A stretch of DNA of 64,000 nt from Leptolyngbya iicbica LK (GCF_004212215.1 NZ_QVFV01000009.1:1-64000), one strand, 5' to 3'. Counted from the stretch's first letter, positions 27,559 through 37,356 are shown. Notes: generated from the letters alone by a model not told the origin. Made by a program: numbers and translations.

Positions 27559-28614
27559 CTAGGGAGCCGCGATCGCGGCTTGTTCCCGCAGGCGCTCTTG
27601 AATAAACGATTCCACCAGGGACACATCTTCGGTGCTGCCAATCACTAACGGCGTGCGCTGGTGTAATTCTGTCGGCACCACATCGAGCAGCCGTTCTGTG
27701 CCAGTACTCGCACTGCCACCCGCTTGTTCAATCAAAAAGGCCAAAGGCGCAGTTTCATAGAGCAGGCGCAACTTACCCTCGGGCTTTTTCTTGGTGCCGG
27801 GATACAAGAAGACGCCCCCCTGCATCAAAATTCGGTGAAAATCTCCTACCAGGGCACCGCTGTACCGTGATGAGTAACCCTCATGGCGATGCACATAGCG
27901 CGTGAAGTCGCGAATCGACTCTTCCCACTGCCAAAAGTTGCCCTCGTTCACGCTGTAGGTTGGCCCGTGCTGGGGCACCTGAATGTTCTCAGCGGTCAGA
28001 ATGAATTCGCCCAGGCTGGGGTCGAGGGTGAAAGAATGCACACCATTGCCAATGGAATACACCAGCACCGTGGTTGGACCGTAGAGAATGTAGCCCGCAG
28101 CCAACTGATCGCGACCGTGGGTGAGCAGATCAGACGCTGATTGGTCTAAGTCGTCATCGGTTTGGCGACGAATGGCAAAGATTGAGCCGACATTCAAATT
28201 AATGTCAACGTTAGAAGAGCCATCAATCGGGTCGTATAGCAGGGTATAGCGGCCAATGGGACAGTTCTCGGGAATGTAGTAGGGCTTGTCCATTTCCTCC
28301 GACGCCAGCCGACAGACCAAGCCACTCTGCTTAAATACCGAGATAAAGACATCGTTGGCGAAAACATCCATTTTCTTGACGTCTTCACCCTGCACATTGG
28401 TTTTGCCGGTAAAGCCGAGGGTGTCTGCCACCAGACCCGCCCGGGACAAGTGTCGCGCAATCAGCTTGCCCGCTAGAGCAATCCGGTTCATTAGGGCGCT
28501 TAAATCCTGAGCTTCAGGACCAAAGCTCTGGAGCTGTTGCAGCACGTGGCGCGACAGCGTTGTGCAGTCACGGTCAAGGGTATGTTCGGAAGACGGTTGA
28601 TAACTTTCAACCAT
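27559..28614 (-). CDS. fbp: Class I fructose-1,6-bisphosphatase
   Basis: A 351-residue enzyme. The ATG at 28614 has AGGAG 6 bases upstream, which decides against an in-frame start 24 bp earlier. The metal and substrate motifs are present: [30 protein letters not shown] and [24 protein letters not shown]. It dephosphorylates FBP for the Calvin cycle and gluconeogenesis. Position as first gene of fbp-zwf-opcA is conserved in cyanobacteria. The divergent pgi gene starts 343 bp away. Confidence 0.96.
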   Translation of the reverse strand: MVESYQPSSEHTLDRDCTTLSRHVLQQLQSFGPEAQDLSALMNRIALAGKLIARHLSRAGLVADTLGFTGKTNVQGEDVKKMDVFANDVFISVFKQSGLVCRLASEEMDKPYYIPENCPIGRYTLLYDPIDGSSNVDINLNVGSIFAIRRQTDDDLDQSASDLLTHGRDQLAAGYILYGPTTVLVYSIGNGVHSFTLDPSLGEFILTAENIQVPQHGPTYSVNEGNFWQWEESIRDFTRYVHRHEGYSSRYSGALVGDFHRILMQGGVFLYPGTKKKPEGKLRLLYETAPLAFLIEQAGGSASTGTERLLDVVPTELHQRTPLVIGSTEDVSLVESFIQERLREQAAIAAP

Positions 28615-28957
28615 GCAGGACTCCTGTGAGGACGGCAATCACGAGGGACTGGACAGGCAAAGCACAGAGCTAAGTGAAAAAGCGATCGCACCTGCGACCA
28701 GTCAAACTCTAGCCTTCATAGTAAAAAGCCTGCCGCGAAAGCCCAGAAGTCTTTATGTCAGCTAAAGATTAGCCTATGCAGAAGATTGATTTTTGCGCGG
28801 GTCAGCGGGGCTTATCGGCTGGCGGCAATCCTGTCCTGACACAAAACAACAACTTTCAATAAAAGTGCATCGCCATTACCGATTCCTGAGACCGTGTTTC
28901 CCTACACTGATTTGAGGTTAATCTCATACATGCGCTGCATTGCACAGGAAGACTGAT
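28615..28957. promoter_or_regulatory. Divergent promoter region fbp / pgi
   Basis: 343 bp between two outward-facing genes of sugar-phosphate metabolism. Both start codons have clear ribosome-binding sites at its ends. I cannot place -35/-10 pairs with confidence, and no NtcA-type GTA-N8-TAC site was evident. Confidence 0.5.
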
Positions 28958-30547
28958 ATGGATGAACTTGCACTCTGGCAACGTTATCAAGACTGGCTCT
29001 ATCGGCATGAAGATTTAGGTCTCTATCTCGATATCAGCCGCATCCGGTTTGATGACGCCTTTGTGAATCAGATGCTGCCCAAATTTGCCAAAGCGTTTGA
29101 CGATATGGCAGCGCTGGAAAATGGCGCGATCGCCAACCCTGACGAAAATCGCATGGTTGGTCACTACTGGCTCCGCGATCCCGATCGCGCCCCCTCTGCG
29201 GCGCTAAAGCAAGACATCCTTTCCACCCTGCAAGACATCAAAACCTTCACCCAGCAGGTTCATACCGGGGCGCTCTATCCCCCCGGTCAAGAAAAGTTCA
29301 CCGACTTACTGTGCATCGGCATTGGCGGTTCGGCCTTGGGGCCACAATTCGTTTCCCAAGCGTTAACGACCGATCAGCCCCCGCTCACCGCGCACTTTAT
29401 TGACAATACTGATCCCGCTGGCATTGACCGGGTGCTCAATCGCTTAGGCGATCGCCTCGCCACCACCCTGGTCATTGTCACCTCCAAATCTGGCGGCACC
29501 CCCGAAACCCGCAACGCCATGGTGGAAGTGCAGCACCGATTTGACACCATGGGCCTGCATTTTGCCAAGCAGGCTGTCGCCGTGACCGGCATCGACAGCA
29601 ATTTAGAAAAAGTCGCCAAGTCCCAGGGGTGGTTAGGGACCTTTCCGATGCACGGTTGGGTCGGTGGCCGCACCTCCGAGCTATCCGCCGTGGGCCTACT
29701 TCCTGCCGCCCTCGAAGGCATCGATATCATCGCCATTTTGCAAGGGGCCAAAGTGATGGATGCGGCGACACGGGTTGCCGACTTGCACCAAAATCCCGCC
29801 GCGATGCTGGCCCTGAGTTGGTACTACGTGGGCGAAGGGCACGGCCTCAAAGACATGGTGCTGCTGCCCTACAAAGACAGCCTGGCCCTCTTTAGCCGCT
29901 ACCTGCAGCAGTTGGTGATGGAATCCCTCGGCAAGGAGCGTGATTTAGACGGCAATGTGGTCAATCAGGGCATTGCCGTGTACGGCAACAAGGGGTCAAC
30001 CGACCAACACGCCTACGTGCAGCAACTGCGGGAAGGGGTTAATAACTTCTTTGTGACCTTCATCGAGGTGTTGCAAGACCGCCAGGGTGATTCCATCCCG
30101 ATTGACCAGGGCGCCACAGCCGGTGATTTTCTCAATGGCTTCCTCCTCGGCACTCGCCAAGCCCTGTTTGAAAATCAGCGCGATTCCATCACCATCACTG
30201 TGCCCAACGTCACGCCCGCTATCGTCGGGGCTCTGATTGCCCTGTATGAGCGCGCCGTGGGTCTCTATGCCTCGCTGGTGAATATCAATGCCTATCACCA
30301 ACCCGGTGTGGAAGCCGGGAAGAAAGCCGCTGCCGGCATTTTGGATTTGCAATCAAAGGCGATCGCGGCCGTTCAAAATACTTCGCATCCGATCACGATT
30401 AAAGAACTGGCCGCCAGAATTGGCGCCGAAAAAGATATCGAAACGCTGTACCAAATCCTGCGGCATTTAGATGCCAATCAGCGCCATATTCAGCTCTCAG
30501 GCTCCCTCACTCAGTTAGACCAACTTCAGGTCATGAGCCAGCCCTAA
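28958..30547 (+). CDS. pgi: Glucose-6-phosphate isomerase
   Basis: A 529-residue enzyme interconverting glucose-6-P and fructose-6-P. The ATG at 28958 follows AGGA at good spacing; an in-frame TTG at 28940 is not needed. The conserved segments are [46 protein letters not shown] and [12 protein letters not shown] (catalytic His region). A final conserved Lys lies in the C-terminal helix region. It is transcribed divergently from fbp-zwf-opcA and ends before a strong hairpin. Confidence 0.96.
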   Translation: MDELALWQRYQDWLYRHEDLGLYLDISRIRFDDAFVNQMLPKFAKAFDDMAALENGAIANPDENRMVGHYWLRDPDRAPSAALKQDILSTLQDIKTFTQQVHTGALYPPGQEKFTDLLCIGIGGSALGPQFVSQALTTDQPPLTAHFIDNTDPAGIDRVLNRLGDRLATTLVIVTSKSGGTPETRNAMVEVQHRFDTMGLHFAKQAVAVTGIDSNLEKVAKSQGWLGTFPMHGWVGGRTSELSAVGLLPAALEGIDIIAILQGAKVMDAATRVADLHQNPAAMLALSWYYVGEGHGLKDMVLLPYKDSLALFSRYLQQLVMESLGKERDLDGNVVNQGIAVYGNKGSTDQHAYVQQLREGVNNFFVTFIEVLQDRQGDSIPIDQGATAGDFLNGFLLGTRQALFENQRDSITITVPNVTPAIVGALIALYERAVGLYASLVNINAYHQPGVEAGKKAAAGILDLQSKAIAAVQNTSHPITIKELAARIGAEKDIETLYQILRHLDANQRHIQLSGSLTQLDQLQVMSQP

Positions 30548-30553
30548 AACTGC

Positions 30554-30588
30554 TCGCCCAACAGCGCAGGCTGATTGCTGTTGGGCGA
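30554..30588. terminator. Hairpin between convergent pgi and Lin0512 genes
   Basis: TCGCCCAACAGC (30554-30565) pairs perfectly with 30577-30588 around an 11-base loop. There is no long T-run, but the position between convergent genes fits termination. Confidence 0.6.
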
Positions 30589-30599
30589 CTGGCCACAGA

Positions 30600-30962
30600 T
30601 TATTCAGGAATGGAAACCGTGACTGCGGCGATCGCGACATACATATCGTCGTTTTTGTCATCCAGTTCGGCGATCGCCTTGCCGACCACCACCATACCGC
30701 CATCCTCTAGCGTTAACGTTTTTTGTCCAAACGGTAATACCGCGAGCACTTCATCCTGACGGACGGCATCGGGAAACGGTACCGCTACCTGCACATCCAC
30801 CAGCATTTCGTTGGGATGTCCTAGCCCCGCCACTTCCCACACCCCGGGCAGGGCATTGTGCGCGATCGCATTCCGCACCGCCCGCGCTGCCGCCACCGTC
30901 GGATCCTGACCATGTTGGTCAACGCCCATCCCCATTTCAATTACCAACCGTTTCGGGGCCAT
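30600..30962 (-). CDS. Lin0512 family protein
   Basis: A 120-residue soluble protein recognisable by VIEMGMGVDQHGQDPTVAAARAVRNAI near the start and VQVAVPFPDAVRQDEVLAVLPFGQ in the middle, which define the Lin0512 family. Members are small, assemble into rings and have no assigned reaction. It is complete, ending VAIAAVTVSIPE. It shares strand and a 60 bp junction with the membrane protein at 31015-31539 but is not obviously functionally linked to it. Confidence 0.85.
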   Translation of the reverse strand: MAPKRLVIEMGMGVDQHGQDPTVAAARAVRNAIAHNALPGVWEVAGLGHPNEMLVDVQVAVPFPDAVRQDEVLAVLPFGQKTLTLEDGGMVVVGKAIAELDDKNDDMYVAIAAVTVSIPE

Positions 30963-31014
30963 GCTGCTCCTTGTTTTTATCCGTATTGACGATTTGCCAA
31001 TATACCGCAGCGGA

Positions 31015-31539
31015 TCATGATGCCGAATTGGCCATGGGCGATCGATAGCCCTGAATGTTTTCTGGACGGAAGCGGCGAATAATCGGCGTAGCTATCCGAA
31101 TTTCGGCATCGGAGCCCCGCACCACCACCAAATATTTACCCGCATTTAAGCGATTGCGATAAGACAGGGCATCGCCACTGCCAAAAGCCGCCGCAGTCCC
31201 ACCGCCGACAAAAAAGGCCCCCATCGCCCCCGATCCGGCCCCCAGAAGGCCGCCGATGATTTGGTTGCCAGTCGTGCCAGCCCAAGGAAACGTATCTAGC
31301 CCCGTAATCGCGTTAAACCCAAACCCCGCAATAAAGCCAAACGGCACCAGCCAAAACATCATCAATCGCACTTGCTTCCAAGCTTGGTTCGCGGGATCAA
31401 TCAGGCCAAACTCGTCGGCACTTTTATACCCCTTGCCCAAAATCGTCACCTCGTCCATCCCAAACTTGGCTTCCTCTAGTGCCGAGTACGCGCCCTCTGC
31501 TTTCATGCGATCGCTCAAAACCGCGATTAGATAATTCAT
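31015..31539 (-). CDS. Membrane protein with split alpha/beta halves and glycine-zipper helices
   Basis: A 174-residue protein of unknown function. The N-terminal ~40 residues (YLIAVLSDRMKAEGAYSALE, then FGMDEVTILGKG) form a beta-alpha-beta-like half. Two hydrophobic, glycine-rich helices follow (MMFWLVPFGFIAGFGFNAIT and IIGGLLGAGSGAMGAFFVGG). A second beta-strand-rich half closes it (KYLVVVRGSDAEIRIATPII). This half-helices-half plan is shared with the protein at 60432-60935 and resembles the YflT/general-stress-protein family. It is probably a membrane stress protein; the reaction or partner is unknown. Confidence 0.65.
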   Translation of the reverse strand: MNYLIAVLSDRMKAEGAYSALEEAKFGMDEVTILGKGYKSADEFGLIDPANQAWKQVRLMMFWLVPFGFIAGFGFNAITGLDTFPWAGTTGNQIIGGLLGAGSGAMGAFFVGGGTAAAFGSGDALSYRNRLNAGKYLVVVRGSDAEIRIATPIIRRFRPENIQGYRSPMANSAS

Positions 31540-31926
31540 CGCTCACTCAAACTACTCACGACATTCCCAAACCAACTGTGGGGTGAGGCATGACACGCTA
31601 CTACCCGTCATCTCAAGATAAGCAGAAATGTGCAGTTCCCATCCATACAGCCTTTCAATTATTACGTGCCGTAGATAATCCGTTAACGGGGCGAACGGCC
31701 AATGTTTATCCCTCAGCCAGCCCTTCCGGCATTTCCGCCATCCACGCTGTCGCCCCTTTTCGCACTGCTCACTTCCGGACAGCTGACACCCAAAACCGTG
31801 AGCTGTATAGCTTTGTTCCGCTGCCAACCAGCAAAAAGACATGCGAGGGGGCACTGCCAACAGGGTAATATGGCTAGATATGCAGTTGTATCTGTGGCAT
31901 CGTTGTTGCTCACCTTTTAGGAAATT
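31540..31926. other. Intergenic region upstream of psb27
   Basis: 387 bp. A fragment reading GTTAACGGGGCGAACGGCC near 31680 resembles the TAGGGGCGAANGGCCGTTCG repeats seen elsewhere in the window. A 92-codon plus-strand frame (31590-31868) lacks protein-like composition. The psb27 promoter should lie at the right end. Confidence 0.4.
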
Positions 31927-32331
31927 ATGAGACAGTTCATGACGCGCTTGTTAGCAATCGTTTTAGTTGCAGTCGTTGGTTTAGCTGGCTGTAGCAATGC
32001 CGGTGTGAGCGGCAAGATGACGGGTGATTATAAGCAAGACACCCTGACCGTCGTCGAAGAATTGAGAACTGCCATCAACGTGGCTCCAGACGATCCCGAG
32101 AAAGGGACCGCTGAAGTCAATGCCCGTAACATCATCAATGACTACTTTTCCTATTACCGTCGCGATAATGCGATTGATGGATTGAGTTCCTTTGCAACTC
32201 TCCGCACCGCTCTCAACGGTTTGGCTGGGCATTACAGTTCATATCCCAATCGCCCCATTCCAGAGAAACTCAAGAAGCGCCTAGAACAAGAGTTCAAACA
32301 AGTTGAGGCAGCTCTCAAACGCGGAGCCTAA
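31927..32331 (+). CDS. psb27: Photosystem II assembly lipoprotein Psb27
   Basis: A 134-residue lipoprotein. AGGA lies 5 bases before the ATG. The signal peptide ends in the lipobox LAGC (Cys22), so the mature protein is lipid-anchored on the lumenal side of the thylakoid. The mature domain is a four-helix bundle with GDYKQDTLTVVEELRTAI, NARNIINDYFSYYRRDNAI, SFATLRTALNGLAGHYSSYP and a final charged helix. Psb27 binds CP43 during assembly and repair of photosystem II, keeping the manganese cluster unassembled. It is followed by a hairpin and the ribosomal gene run. Confidence 0.95.
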   Translation: MRQFMTRLLAIVLVAVVGLAGCSNAGVSGKMTGDYKQDTLTVVEELRTAINVAPDDPEKGTAEVNARNIINDYFSYYRRDNAIDGLSSFATLRTALNGLAGHYSSYPNRPIPEKLKKRLEQEFKQVEAALKRGA

Positions 32332-32353
32332 TGGACTAAACCTCAACTCGCGA

Positions 32354-32388
32354 TGAAGGCGTTGTTCAGTTGCTGGACAGCGCCTTCA
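32354..32388 (+). terminator. Hairpin after psb27
   Basis: TGAAGGCG (32354-32361) pairs with CGCCTTCA (32381-32388), and the loop can form a further short stem. No T-run follows, so it may be a 3' stabiliser or weak terminator. The rest of the gap to rpmJ holds only the promoter listed separately. Confidence 0.45.
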
Positions 32389-32590
32389 CTATATGCAGAA
32401 ACAATTCAGCGATCGCACCGATATTGCCAAGGTTAGGCAATCGCCCTGAGCCACGATTCTGACGGCAACCTTTAGGCGTCTTGAAAATCGCCCTCCCTCA
32501 ACCATTGGCTTGCAGGTAGTTTGGCTTTCGGCACCATTCGATCCAAATTAATGACTTGTGACTCTGGCAATGCATCGAAATAAATAATAT

Positions 32591-32620
32591 TTGACTAAGG
32601 CAACTCGGCTTTGCTAGAAT
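32591..32620 (+). promoter_or_regulatory. Promoter of the rpmJ-rpsM-rpoA ribosomal run
   Basis: TTGACT (32591-32596) and an extended -10 element TGCTAGAAT (TAGAAT at 32615-32620) are separated by 18 bp. Transcription would start near 32627, about 28 bp before the rpmJ ATG. It is the best sigma-70-type match I found in the window. Confidence 0.65.
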
Positions 32621-32654
32621 CGCAATTCTGTAGTGGAGTGCTGAGAACTGGGAC

Positions 32655-32768
32655 ATGAAAGTCCGCGCATCCGTCCGAAGAATGTGTGATAAATGTCGCG
32701 TCATTCGCCGAAAAGGCCGAGTGATGGTGATTTGTTCAAACCCTAAGCATAAGCAACGACAAGGATAA
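32655..32768 (+). CDS. rpmJ: 50S ribosomal protein L36
   Basis: A 37-residue protein read directly from the sequence: [20 protein letters not shown] at the start, then [17 protein letters not shown]. The C-C-C-H zinc ligands (Cys11, Cys14, Cys27, His32) are intact, so this is the zinc-binding form. It opens the ribosomal run and is followed by rpsM after 129 bp. infA, which usually precedes rpmJ in cyanobacteria, is not here. Confidence 0.95.
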   Translation: MKVRASVRRMCDKCRVIRRKGRVMVICSNPKHKQRQG

Positions 32769-32897
32769 ATTCTTGTTATTTTAGCTGCTTAAACGGGTTT
32801 TCAACATAAACTAGGGTGTTCTGTGCACCTAGCAGTTTAGAATCTCACGGCTAAGCTGCAACTAGATCAGATGAGATTCATGGGGAGAAGATAGTCA

Positions 32898-33278
32898 GTG
32901 GCACGGATTGCTGGCGTAGACCTGCCAAGAGACAAGCGGGTTGAAATTGGTCTGACATATATTTACGGCATTGGCTTGAGTCGGTCGAAAGCAATTATCG
33001 AGAAAACAGGGGTCAATCCCGATACTCGAGTGCGTGACCTGACTGACTCTGACGTTGCGAGCTTGCGTGATTCTGTTGAGAACGACTACCAAGTCGAAGG
33101 TGACTTGCGTCGTTTGGAAGGACTGAACATCAAGCGATTGATGGATATTGGTTGTTATCGTGGGCGGCGGCATCGGGCAGGTCTACCTGTTCGAGGTCAG
33201 CGAACTCGCACTAACTCTCGTACCCGGCGTAGCGGCAAGCGCACTGTCGCAGGCAAGAAGAAAGCGCCTAAAAAGTAA
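32898..33278 (+). CDS. rpsM: 30S ribosomal protein S13
   Basis: A 126-residue protein with a GTG start ([20 protein letters not shown]). Conserved segments are [19 protein letters not shown], the central [20 protein letters not shown] and the basic C-terminal tail [20 protein letters not shown]. It contacts the head of the 30S subunit and the P-site tRNA. It is second in the rpmJ-rpsM-rpsK-rpoA-rplQ order typical of the alpha operon. Confidence 0.97.
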   Translation: MARIAGVDLPRDKRVEIGLTYIYGIGLSRSKAIIEKTGVNPDTRVRDLTDSDVASLRDSVENDYQVEGDLRRLEGLNIKRLMDIGCYRGRRHRAGLPVRGQRTRTNSRTRRSGKRTVAGKKKAPKK

Positions 33279-33374
33279 CGTAAACATTAGGTGTATCTTG
33301 AGTCACGTCTGCTCCTGTAGGCGGTTTCTCAAGATGCGCCTGTTTTGCTGATAAGAAGTAGTAGCAGGCAGCAG

Positions 33375-33767
33375 ATGGCTAAACCGACAAAAAAATCAGG
33401 CGGGCGTAAAGTAAAAAAGAATATTCCTAACGGGGTTGCCCACATTCAGTCCACGTTCAATAACACCATTGTGACCATTACTGATACCAATGGTGGCGCT
33501 GTTTCTTGGTCCTCAGCTGGCGCGAGCGGTTTCAAGGGCGCTAAAAAGGGGACTCCTTTTGCGGCTCAAACTGCCGCTGATAGTGCGGCTCGTCGAGCCA
33601 TGGATCAAGGCATGCGACAGATTGAGGTCATGGTCAGTGGCCCTGGGGCTGGCCGCGAAACGGCGATTCGAGCCCTGCAAGCTGCTGGACTGGAAATTAC
33701 CTTGATTCGCGACGTTACTCCAATTCCCCACAACGGCTGTCGTCCACCTAAGCGTCGTCGCGTTTAG
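33375..33767 (+). CDS. rpsK: 30S ribosomal protein S11
   Basis: A 130-residue protein; the ATG at 33375 gives the normal N-terminus [20 protein letters not shown], and an in-frame upstream start at 33345 is not needed. [39 protein letters not shown] and [18 protein letters not shown] are all characteristic. It binds 16S rRNA in the platform of the 30S subunit. rpoA follows after 49 bp. Confidence 0.97.
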   Translation: MAKPTKKSGGRKVKKNIPNGVAHIQSTFNNTIVTITDTNGGAVSWSSAGASGFKGAKKGTPFAAQTAADSAARRAMDQGMRQIEVMVSGPGAGRETAIRALQAAGLEITLIRDVTPIPHNGCRPPKRRRV

Positions 33768-33816
33768 TGGGAGACATCTTTACGAGTATTGGTCAAAGTA
33801 GAGCGAGGGCACATCA

Positions 33817-34764
33817 GTGGCACAATTTCAGGTCGAATGCGTAGAATCATCGATTGGTGACGATCAAAGTCATTTCAGTCGTTTTGTTATTGAACCTTTA
33901 GAGCGCAGCCAGGGCATCACTGTCGGGAATGCGCTGCGACGGGTCTTGCTATCCAACTTAGAAGGCACTGCGATTACTGCAGTGCGGATTGCGGGAGCAA
34001 CCCACGAGTTTTCGACTGTGCCAGGTGTGCGCGAAGACGTTTTGGATGTGCTCTTGAACATGAAGGAAATTGTGCTCAAGAGCTATTCCGCGCAACCGCA
34101 AATTGGTCGATTGCTGGTGCAGGGACCAACCAAGGTGACAGCGGGTCACTTTGATTTGCCGTCAGAAGTGGAGGTGATTGACCCTGAACAGTATGTTGCC
34201 ACTGTTGCTGAAGGCCACACTCTAGAAATGGAGTTCCGCATTGAACGGGGCACTGGCTATCGAGCGATTGAGCGGAGTCATGACGAAGCTGCAGCGCTTG
34301 ATTTCATGCAAATTGATGCCATTTTTATGCCTGTCAGAAAGGTGAATTACACCGTTGAAGACGTCATGGAAGGCGGCGCATTAGAAAAAGACCGTCTGAT
34401 CATGGAAGTGACGACGAATGGTAGTCTGACTCCCCAACAGGCAATGAGCGAGGCAGCAGCAATTTTGGTTTCCTTGTTCAATCCACTTAAGGACGTCACT
34501 TTAGAGCCTAAATCTGAAGAAGAGCCTAAAGAGGAAGATCCCGCCAACCATATCCCGATTGAAGAGCTGCAACTTTCAGTCAGAGCTTATAACTGTCTGA
34601 AGCGGGCCCAGGTTAATTCGGTTGCCGATCTTTTGGATTTCACTCAGGAAGACCTTTTGGAAATCAAGAACTTTGGTCAGAAGTCGGCTGATGAAGTGAT
34701 TGAGGCGCTGCAGCAGCGTTTGGGAATTACGCTGCCAGCTGAAAAGTCTGCGAAAACTTCTTAG
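33817..34764 (+). CDS. rpoA: RNA polymerase alpha subunit
   Basis: A 315-residue subunit with a GTG start (AQFQVECVESSIGDDQSHFS). The N-terminal assembly domain has FVIEPLERSQGITVGNALRRVLLSNLEGTAITAVRI and HEFSTVPGVREDVLDVLLNMKEIVLKS. An acidic linker (SEEEPKEEDPANH) leads to the C-terminal DNA-contacting domain with IEELQLSVRAYNCLKRAQVNSVADLLDFTQEDLLEIKNFGQKS. All expected parts are present. Confidence 0.97.
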   Translation: MAQFQVECVESSIGDDQSHFSRFVIEPLERSQGITVGNALRRVLLSNLEGTAITAVRIAGATHEFSTVPGVREDVLDVLLNMKEIVLKSYSAQPQIGRLLVQGPTKVTAGHFDLPSEVEVIDPEQYVATVAEGHTLEMEFRIERGTGYRAIERSHDEAAALDFMQIDAIFMPVRKVNYTVEDVMEGGALEKDRLIMEVTTNGSLTPQQAMSEAAAILVSLFNPLKDVTLEPKSEEEPKEEDPANHIPIEELQLSVRAYNCLKRAQVNSVADLLDFTQEDLLEIKNFGQKSADEVIEALQQRLGITLPAEKSAKTS

Positions 34765-34863
34765 TGAAGTGCGCTAGCTCAGGTGAACTGAGCTGCTATG
34801 TCCGAGGCTCTCTGCTTCGGTTTTTTATTGTTGATTTGTGTGAACGCAAAGGGGGAAATCGAT

Positions 34864-35214
34864 ATGCGACATGGGTGTCGTGTTCCACAGTTGGGTAAAC
34901 CGGCGGACCAACGTCGGGCATTGTTGCGATCGCTCACCACTGAGTTGATCCGTAACGGTCAAATCACTACCACTAAGGCCCGAGCTAAGGCGGTACGTTC
35001 TGAAGCTGATCGGATGATTACGTTGGCTAAGGACGGTTCACTAGCGGCTCGCCGTCAGGCGCTAGGGTACATCTATGATTCTAAATTGGTGCATGCTTTA
35101 TTTGAGCAAGCTCCTGAGCGTTATAGCGATCGCCAAGGTGGCTACACCCGCGTGCTCCGCACTGTGCGGCGACGGGGTGACAACGCTGAAATGGCGATCA
35201 TCGAGCTGACTTAA
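34864..35214 (+). CDS. rplQ: 50S ribosomal protein L17
   Basis: A 116-residue protein from the ATG at 34864 ([20 protein letters not shown]). [21 protein letters not shown] and the C-terminal [23 protein letters not shown] are the family signatures. An in-frame ATG at 34798 would add a hydrophobic leader foreign to L17 and is rejected. The preceding AAAGGGGGAAA serves as ribosome-binding site. truA follows after 19 bp. Confidence 0.96.
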   Translation: MRHGCRVPQLGKPADQRRALLRSLTTELIRNGQITTTKARAKAVRSEADRMITLAKDGSLAARRQALGYIYDSKLVHALFEQAPERYSDRQGGYTRVLRTVRRRGDNAEMAIIELT

Positions 35215-35233
35215 CCTCTGTACCATTCTGGCT

Positions 35234-36118
35234 ATGTCTTCCAAGAGTCCTTTGTTAGAAACGTCAGCTGTCGCTTCAGCGGCTCCCGATACTGAGTATC
35301 ACCGGGTCGCACTTGTTGTGCAGTACGTGGGGACTCACTTCCATGGATGGCAGCGACAGCCTCGTGAACGTACCGTACAGGGCGATATCGAAGCTGCTAT
35401 CGCAACTGTTTTGGGGCAGCCCGTTACCCTATGTGGAGCGGGAAGAACCGATACAGGCGTGCATGCAGCGGCTCAAGTTGCTCATTTCTCTGCTCCGCAG
35501 CTGATTCCGGCTCATCGTTGGGCTAGCATTTTGAATGGCCGTTTACCCGAAGACATTATCATTCGTGCTTCGGCGGCTGTTCCTGATGATTGGCACGCTC
35601 AGTTTTCAGCCCAGTGGCGACGTTATCGATACACGCTGTATACCCACCCGATTCCTAACCTGTTTGTCCGGCCGTTTTCTTGGCACTACTATTACGAGTC
35701 CTTGAGTACAGTGCGGATGCAGGCAGCCCTCGATCTCTTAGTGGGCTATCACGATCTGACAGCATTTCAGCGGGCTGGTTCAAAACGATCCCATGCTTGG
35801 GTTGAGTTGCAAAGCGCTGAGTGCCAGCGACGCGATTCCTTTGTCACGGTGGAACTGCAAGCCAACGGTTTCTTGTACGGCATGGTGCGTCTGTTGATGG
35901 GGATTTTGGTGCAGGTCGGGCGCGGGCTCCTAAGTGTTGAGGAGTTTACTCAGCTCTGGCGCTGTCAGCAACGTGAGCGGGTTAAATATGCCGCGCCGGC
36001 TGGTGGACTTTGTCTATTACGGGTCGGGTATGAATACTTCCCCTTTGCCCCCGATGTTTGGTACGACACCCAGCCACACTTTGCTTTGCCCTTAGTTTCT
36101 GCCCCCATCGCAGTTTAG
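35234..36118 (+). CDS. truA: tRNA pseudouridine(38-40) synthase TruA
   Basis: A 294-residue enzyme forming pseudouridine at positions 38-40 of the anticodon arm. Key motifs are VQYVGTHFHGWQRQP, the catalytic Asp in CGAGRTDTGVHAAAQVAHF, WHAQFSAQWRRYRYTLY and ELQANGFLYGMVRLLMGILVQVGRG. The leader (about 25 residues before YHRVALVVQYVG) and the C-terminal tail are a little longer than in enterobacterial TruA. The rplQ-truA-rplM order is conserved in cyanobacteria. Confidence 0.95.
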   Translation: MSSKSPLLETSAVASAAPDTEYHRVALVVQYVGTHFHGWQRQPRERTVQGDIEAAIATVLGQPVTLCGAGRTDTGVHAAAQVAHFSAPQLIPAHRWASILNGRLPEDIIIRASAAVPDDWHAQFSAQWRRYRYTLYTHPIPNLFVRPFSWHYYYESLSTVRMQAALDLLVGYHDLTAFQRAGSKRSHAWVELQSAECQRRDSFVTVELQANGFLYGMVRLLMGILVQVGRGLLSVEEFTQLWRCQQRERVKYAAPAGGLCLLRVGYEYFPFAPDVWYDTQPHFALPLVSAPIAV

Positions 36119-36173
36119 CAAAACTACTTTTGCTCGCAATCTTGATCACCTTCGTTGAATGTTCTGAAAAACC

Positions 36174-36629
36174 ATGACTAAGACCTACACCCCACCTATC
36201 GATACGATTGAGCGTAAATGGTACGTCGTTGATGCGGCGGATCAGCGGCTAGGCCGACTCGCTACTGAAATTGCTACTGTTCTACGCGGTAAGAATAAAC
36301 CCACCTTCACGCCGAACATGGATACGGGAGACTTTGTCGTTGTCGTGAATGCCGATAAGGTGGTGGTGACTGGCAACAAGGCGAGTCAAAAGCTTTATCG
36401 TCGCCACTCCGGTCGGCCCGGTGGCATGAAGGTTGAGACGTTCAATCAGCTGCAAGACCGGATTCCTGAGCGCATTATTGAAAAAGCCGTGAAAGGCATG
36501 TTGCCCAAGAATGCCCTGGGGCGCAAGCTGTTTACTAAGCTAAAAGTCTATGCTGGGCCAGAGCATCCCCATGCGGCTCAGCAGCCTGAGACCCTTGTTA
36601 TCAACACCATTCCTGGAGGAGAAGCCTAA
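36174..36629 (+). CDS. rplM: 50S ribosomal protein L13
   Basis: A 151-residue protein with [39 protein letters not shown] and [20 protein letters not shown]. It is an early-assembly protein of the 50S subunit. Its TAA overlaps the ATG of rpsI by one base (TAATG), implying translational coupling. Confidence 0.97.
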   Translation: MTKTYTPPIDTIERKWYVVDAADQRLGRLATEIATVLRGKNKPTFTPNMDTGDFVVVVNADKVVVTGNKASQKLYRRHSGRPGGMKVETFNQLQDRIPERIIEKAVKGMLPKNALGRKLFTKLKVYAGPEHPHAAQQPETLVINTIPGGEA

Positions 36630-37042
36630 TGCAAGCGACTGATAATACTGACCGCGTGGTTTATTGGGGCACTGGTCGACGGAAATCAGCGATCGCCCGA
36701 GTTCGTCTAGTGCCTGGCAGCGGCGATATCAAAATCAACAATCGCCCCGGAACCGAGCATTTGCAAGGGAACCCTGCTTACCTGGCTACGGTAAAAGCGC
36801 CCTTAGAAACCTTAGGGTTAGAAAATGAGTACGACGTGTTGGTGAATGTCCGCGGCGGTGGCCTGACTGGACATGCTGATGCCATCAAAATGGGCGTTGC
36901 ACGGGCATTATGCGAACTGGATCCCGAAAATCGTAAACCGCTCAAAGTAGAAGGTTATCTGACTCGTGATCCTCGTTGTAAAGAACGGAAGAAGTACGGC
37001 TTGAAGAAGGCTCGTAAAGCTCCTCAATTCTCCAAACGTTAA
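36629..37042 (+). CDS. rpsI: 30S ribosomal protein S9
   Basis: A 137-residue protein with [39 protein letters not shown] and the conserved C-terminus [16 protein letters not shown], whose last residues reach the P-site tRNA. GGAGG inside the end of rplM provides the ribosome-binding site. Start overlaps the rplM stop. Confidence 0.97.
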   Translation: MQATDNTDRVVYWGTGRRKSAIARVRLVPGSGDIKINNRPGTEHLQGNPAYLATVKAPLETLGLENEYDVLVNVRGGGLTGHADAIKMGVARALCELDPENRKPLKVEGYLTRDPRCKERKKYGLKKARKAPQFSKR

Positions 37043-37107
37043 TCGTTGTTGGTTCGCCTTTTAAGGTGAACTGCATCAGTTTTTGACCAAACATTTAGGA
37101 AGTATCC

Positions 37108-37356
37108 ATGCCTAAGCCTGAAATTCATCCAGAGTGGTATCCCGAAGCTAAAGTTTTTTGTGATGGTCAGTTAGTTATGACCGTTGGCTCAACAAAGCCT
37201 GAACTGCATGTTGATGTGTGGTCTGGCAATCATCCTTTCTACACCGGCACTCAAAAGATTATTGATACCGAAGGTCGAGTCGAGCGCTTTATGCGTAAGT
37301 ACGGCATGTCTGATACACCTGCCAATACCGAAGGTGATGCGAAGTCAGATGCTTAG
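37108..37356 (+). CDS. rpmE: 50S ribosomal protein L31
   Basis: An 82-residue protein: PKPEIHPEWYPEAKVFCDGQ, then TKPELHVDVWSGNHPFYTGT and RVERFMRKYG. Only one Cys remains (FCDGQ), and the CxxC pair of zinc-binding L31 is absent, so this looks like the non-zinc (C-minus) form of the long cyanobacterial L31. The C-terminal tail (TPANTEGDAKSDA) is acidic. It lies between rpsI and prfA. Confidence 0.94.
   Translation: MPKPEIHPEWYPEAKVFCDGQLVMTVGSTKPELHVDVWSGNHPFYTGTQKIIDTEGRVERFMRKYGMSDTPANTEGDAKSDA

Noticed and set aside
31590-31868. 92-codon plus-strand open frame upstream of psb27
   Set aside because: Composition is not protein-like and it contains a repeat fragment; psb27 has its own start and signal peptide after it.
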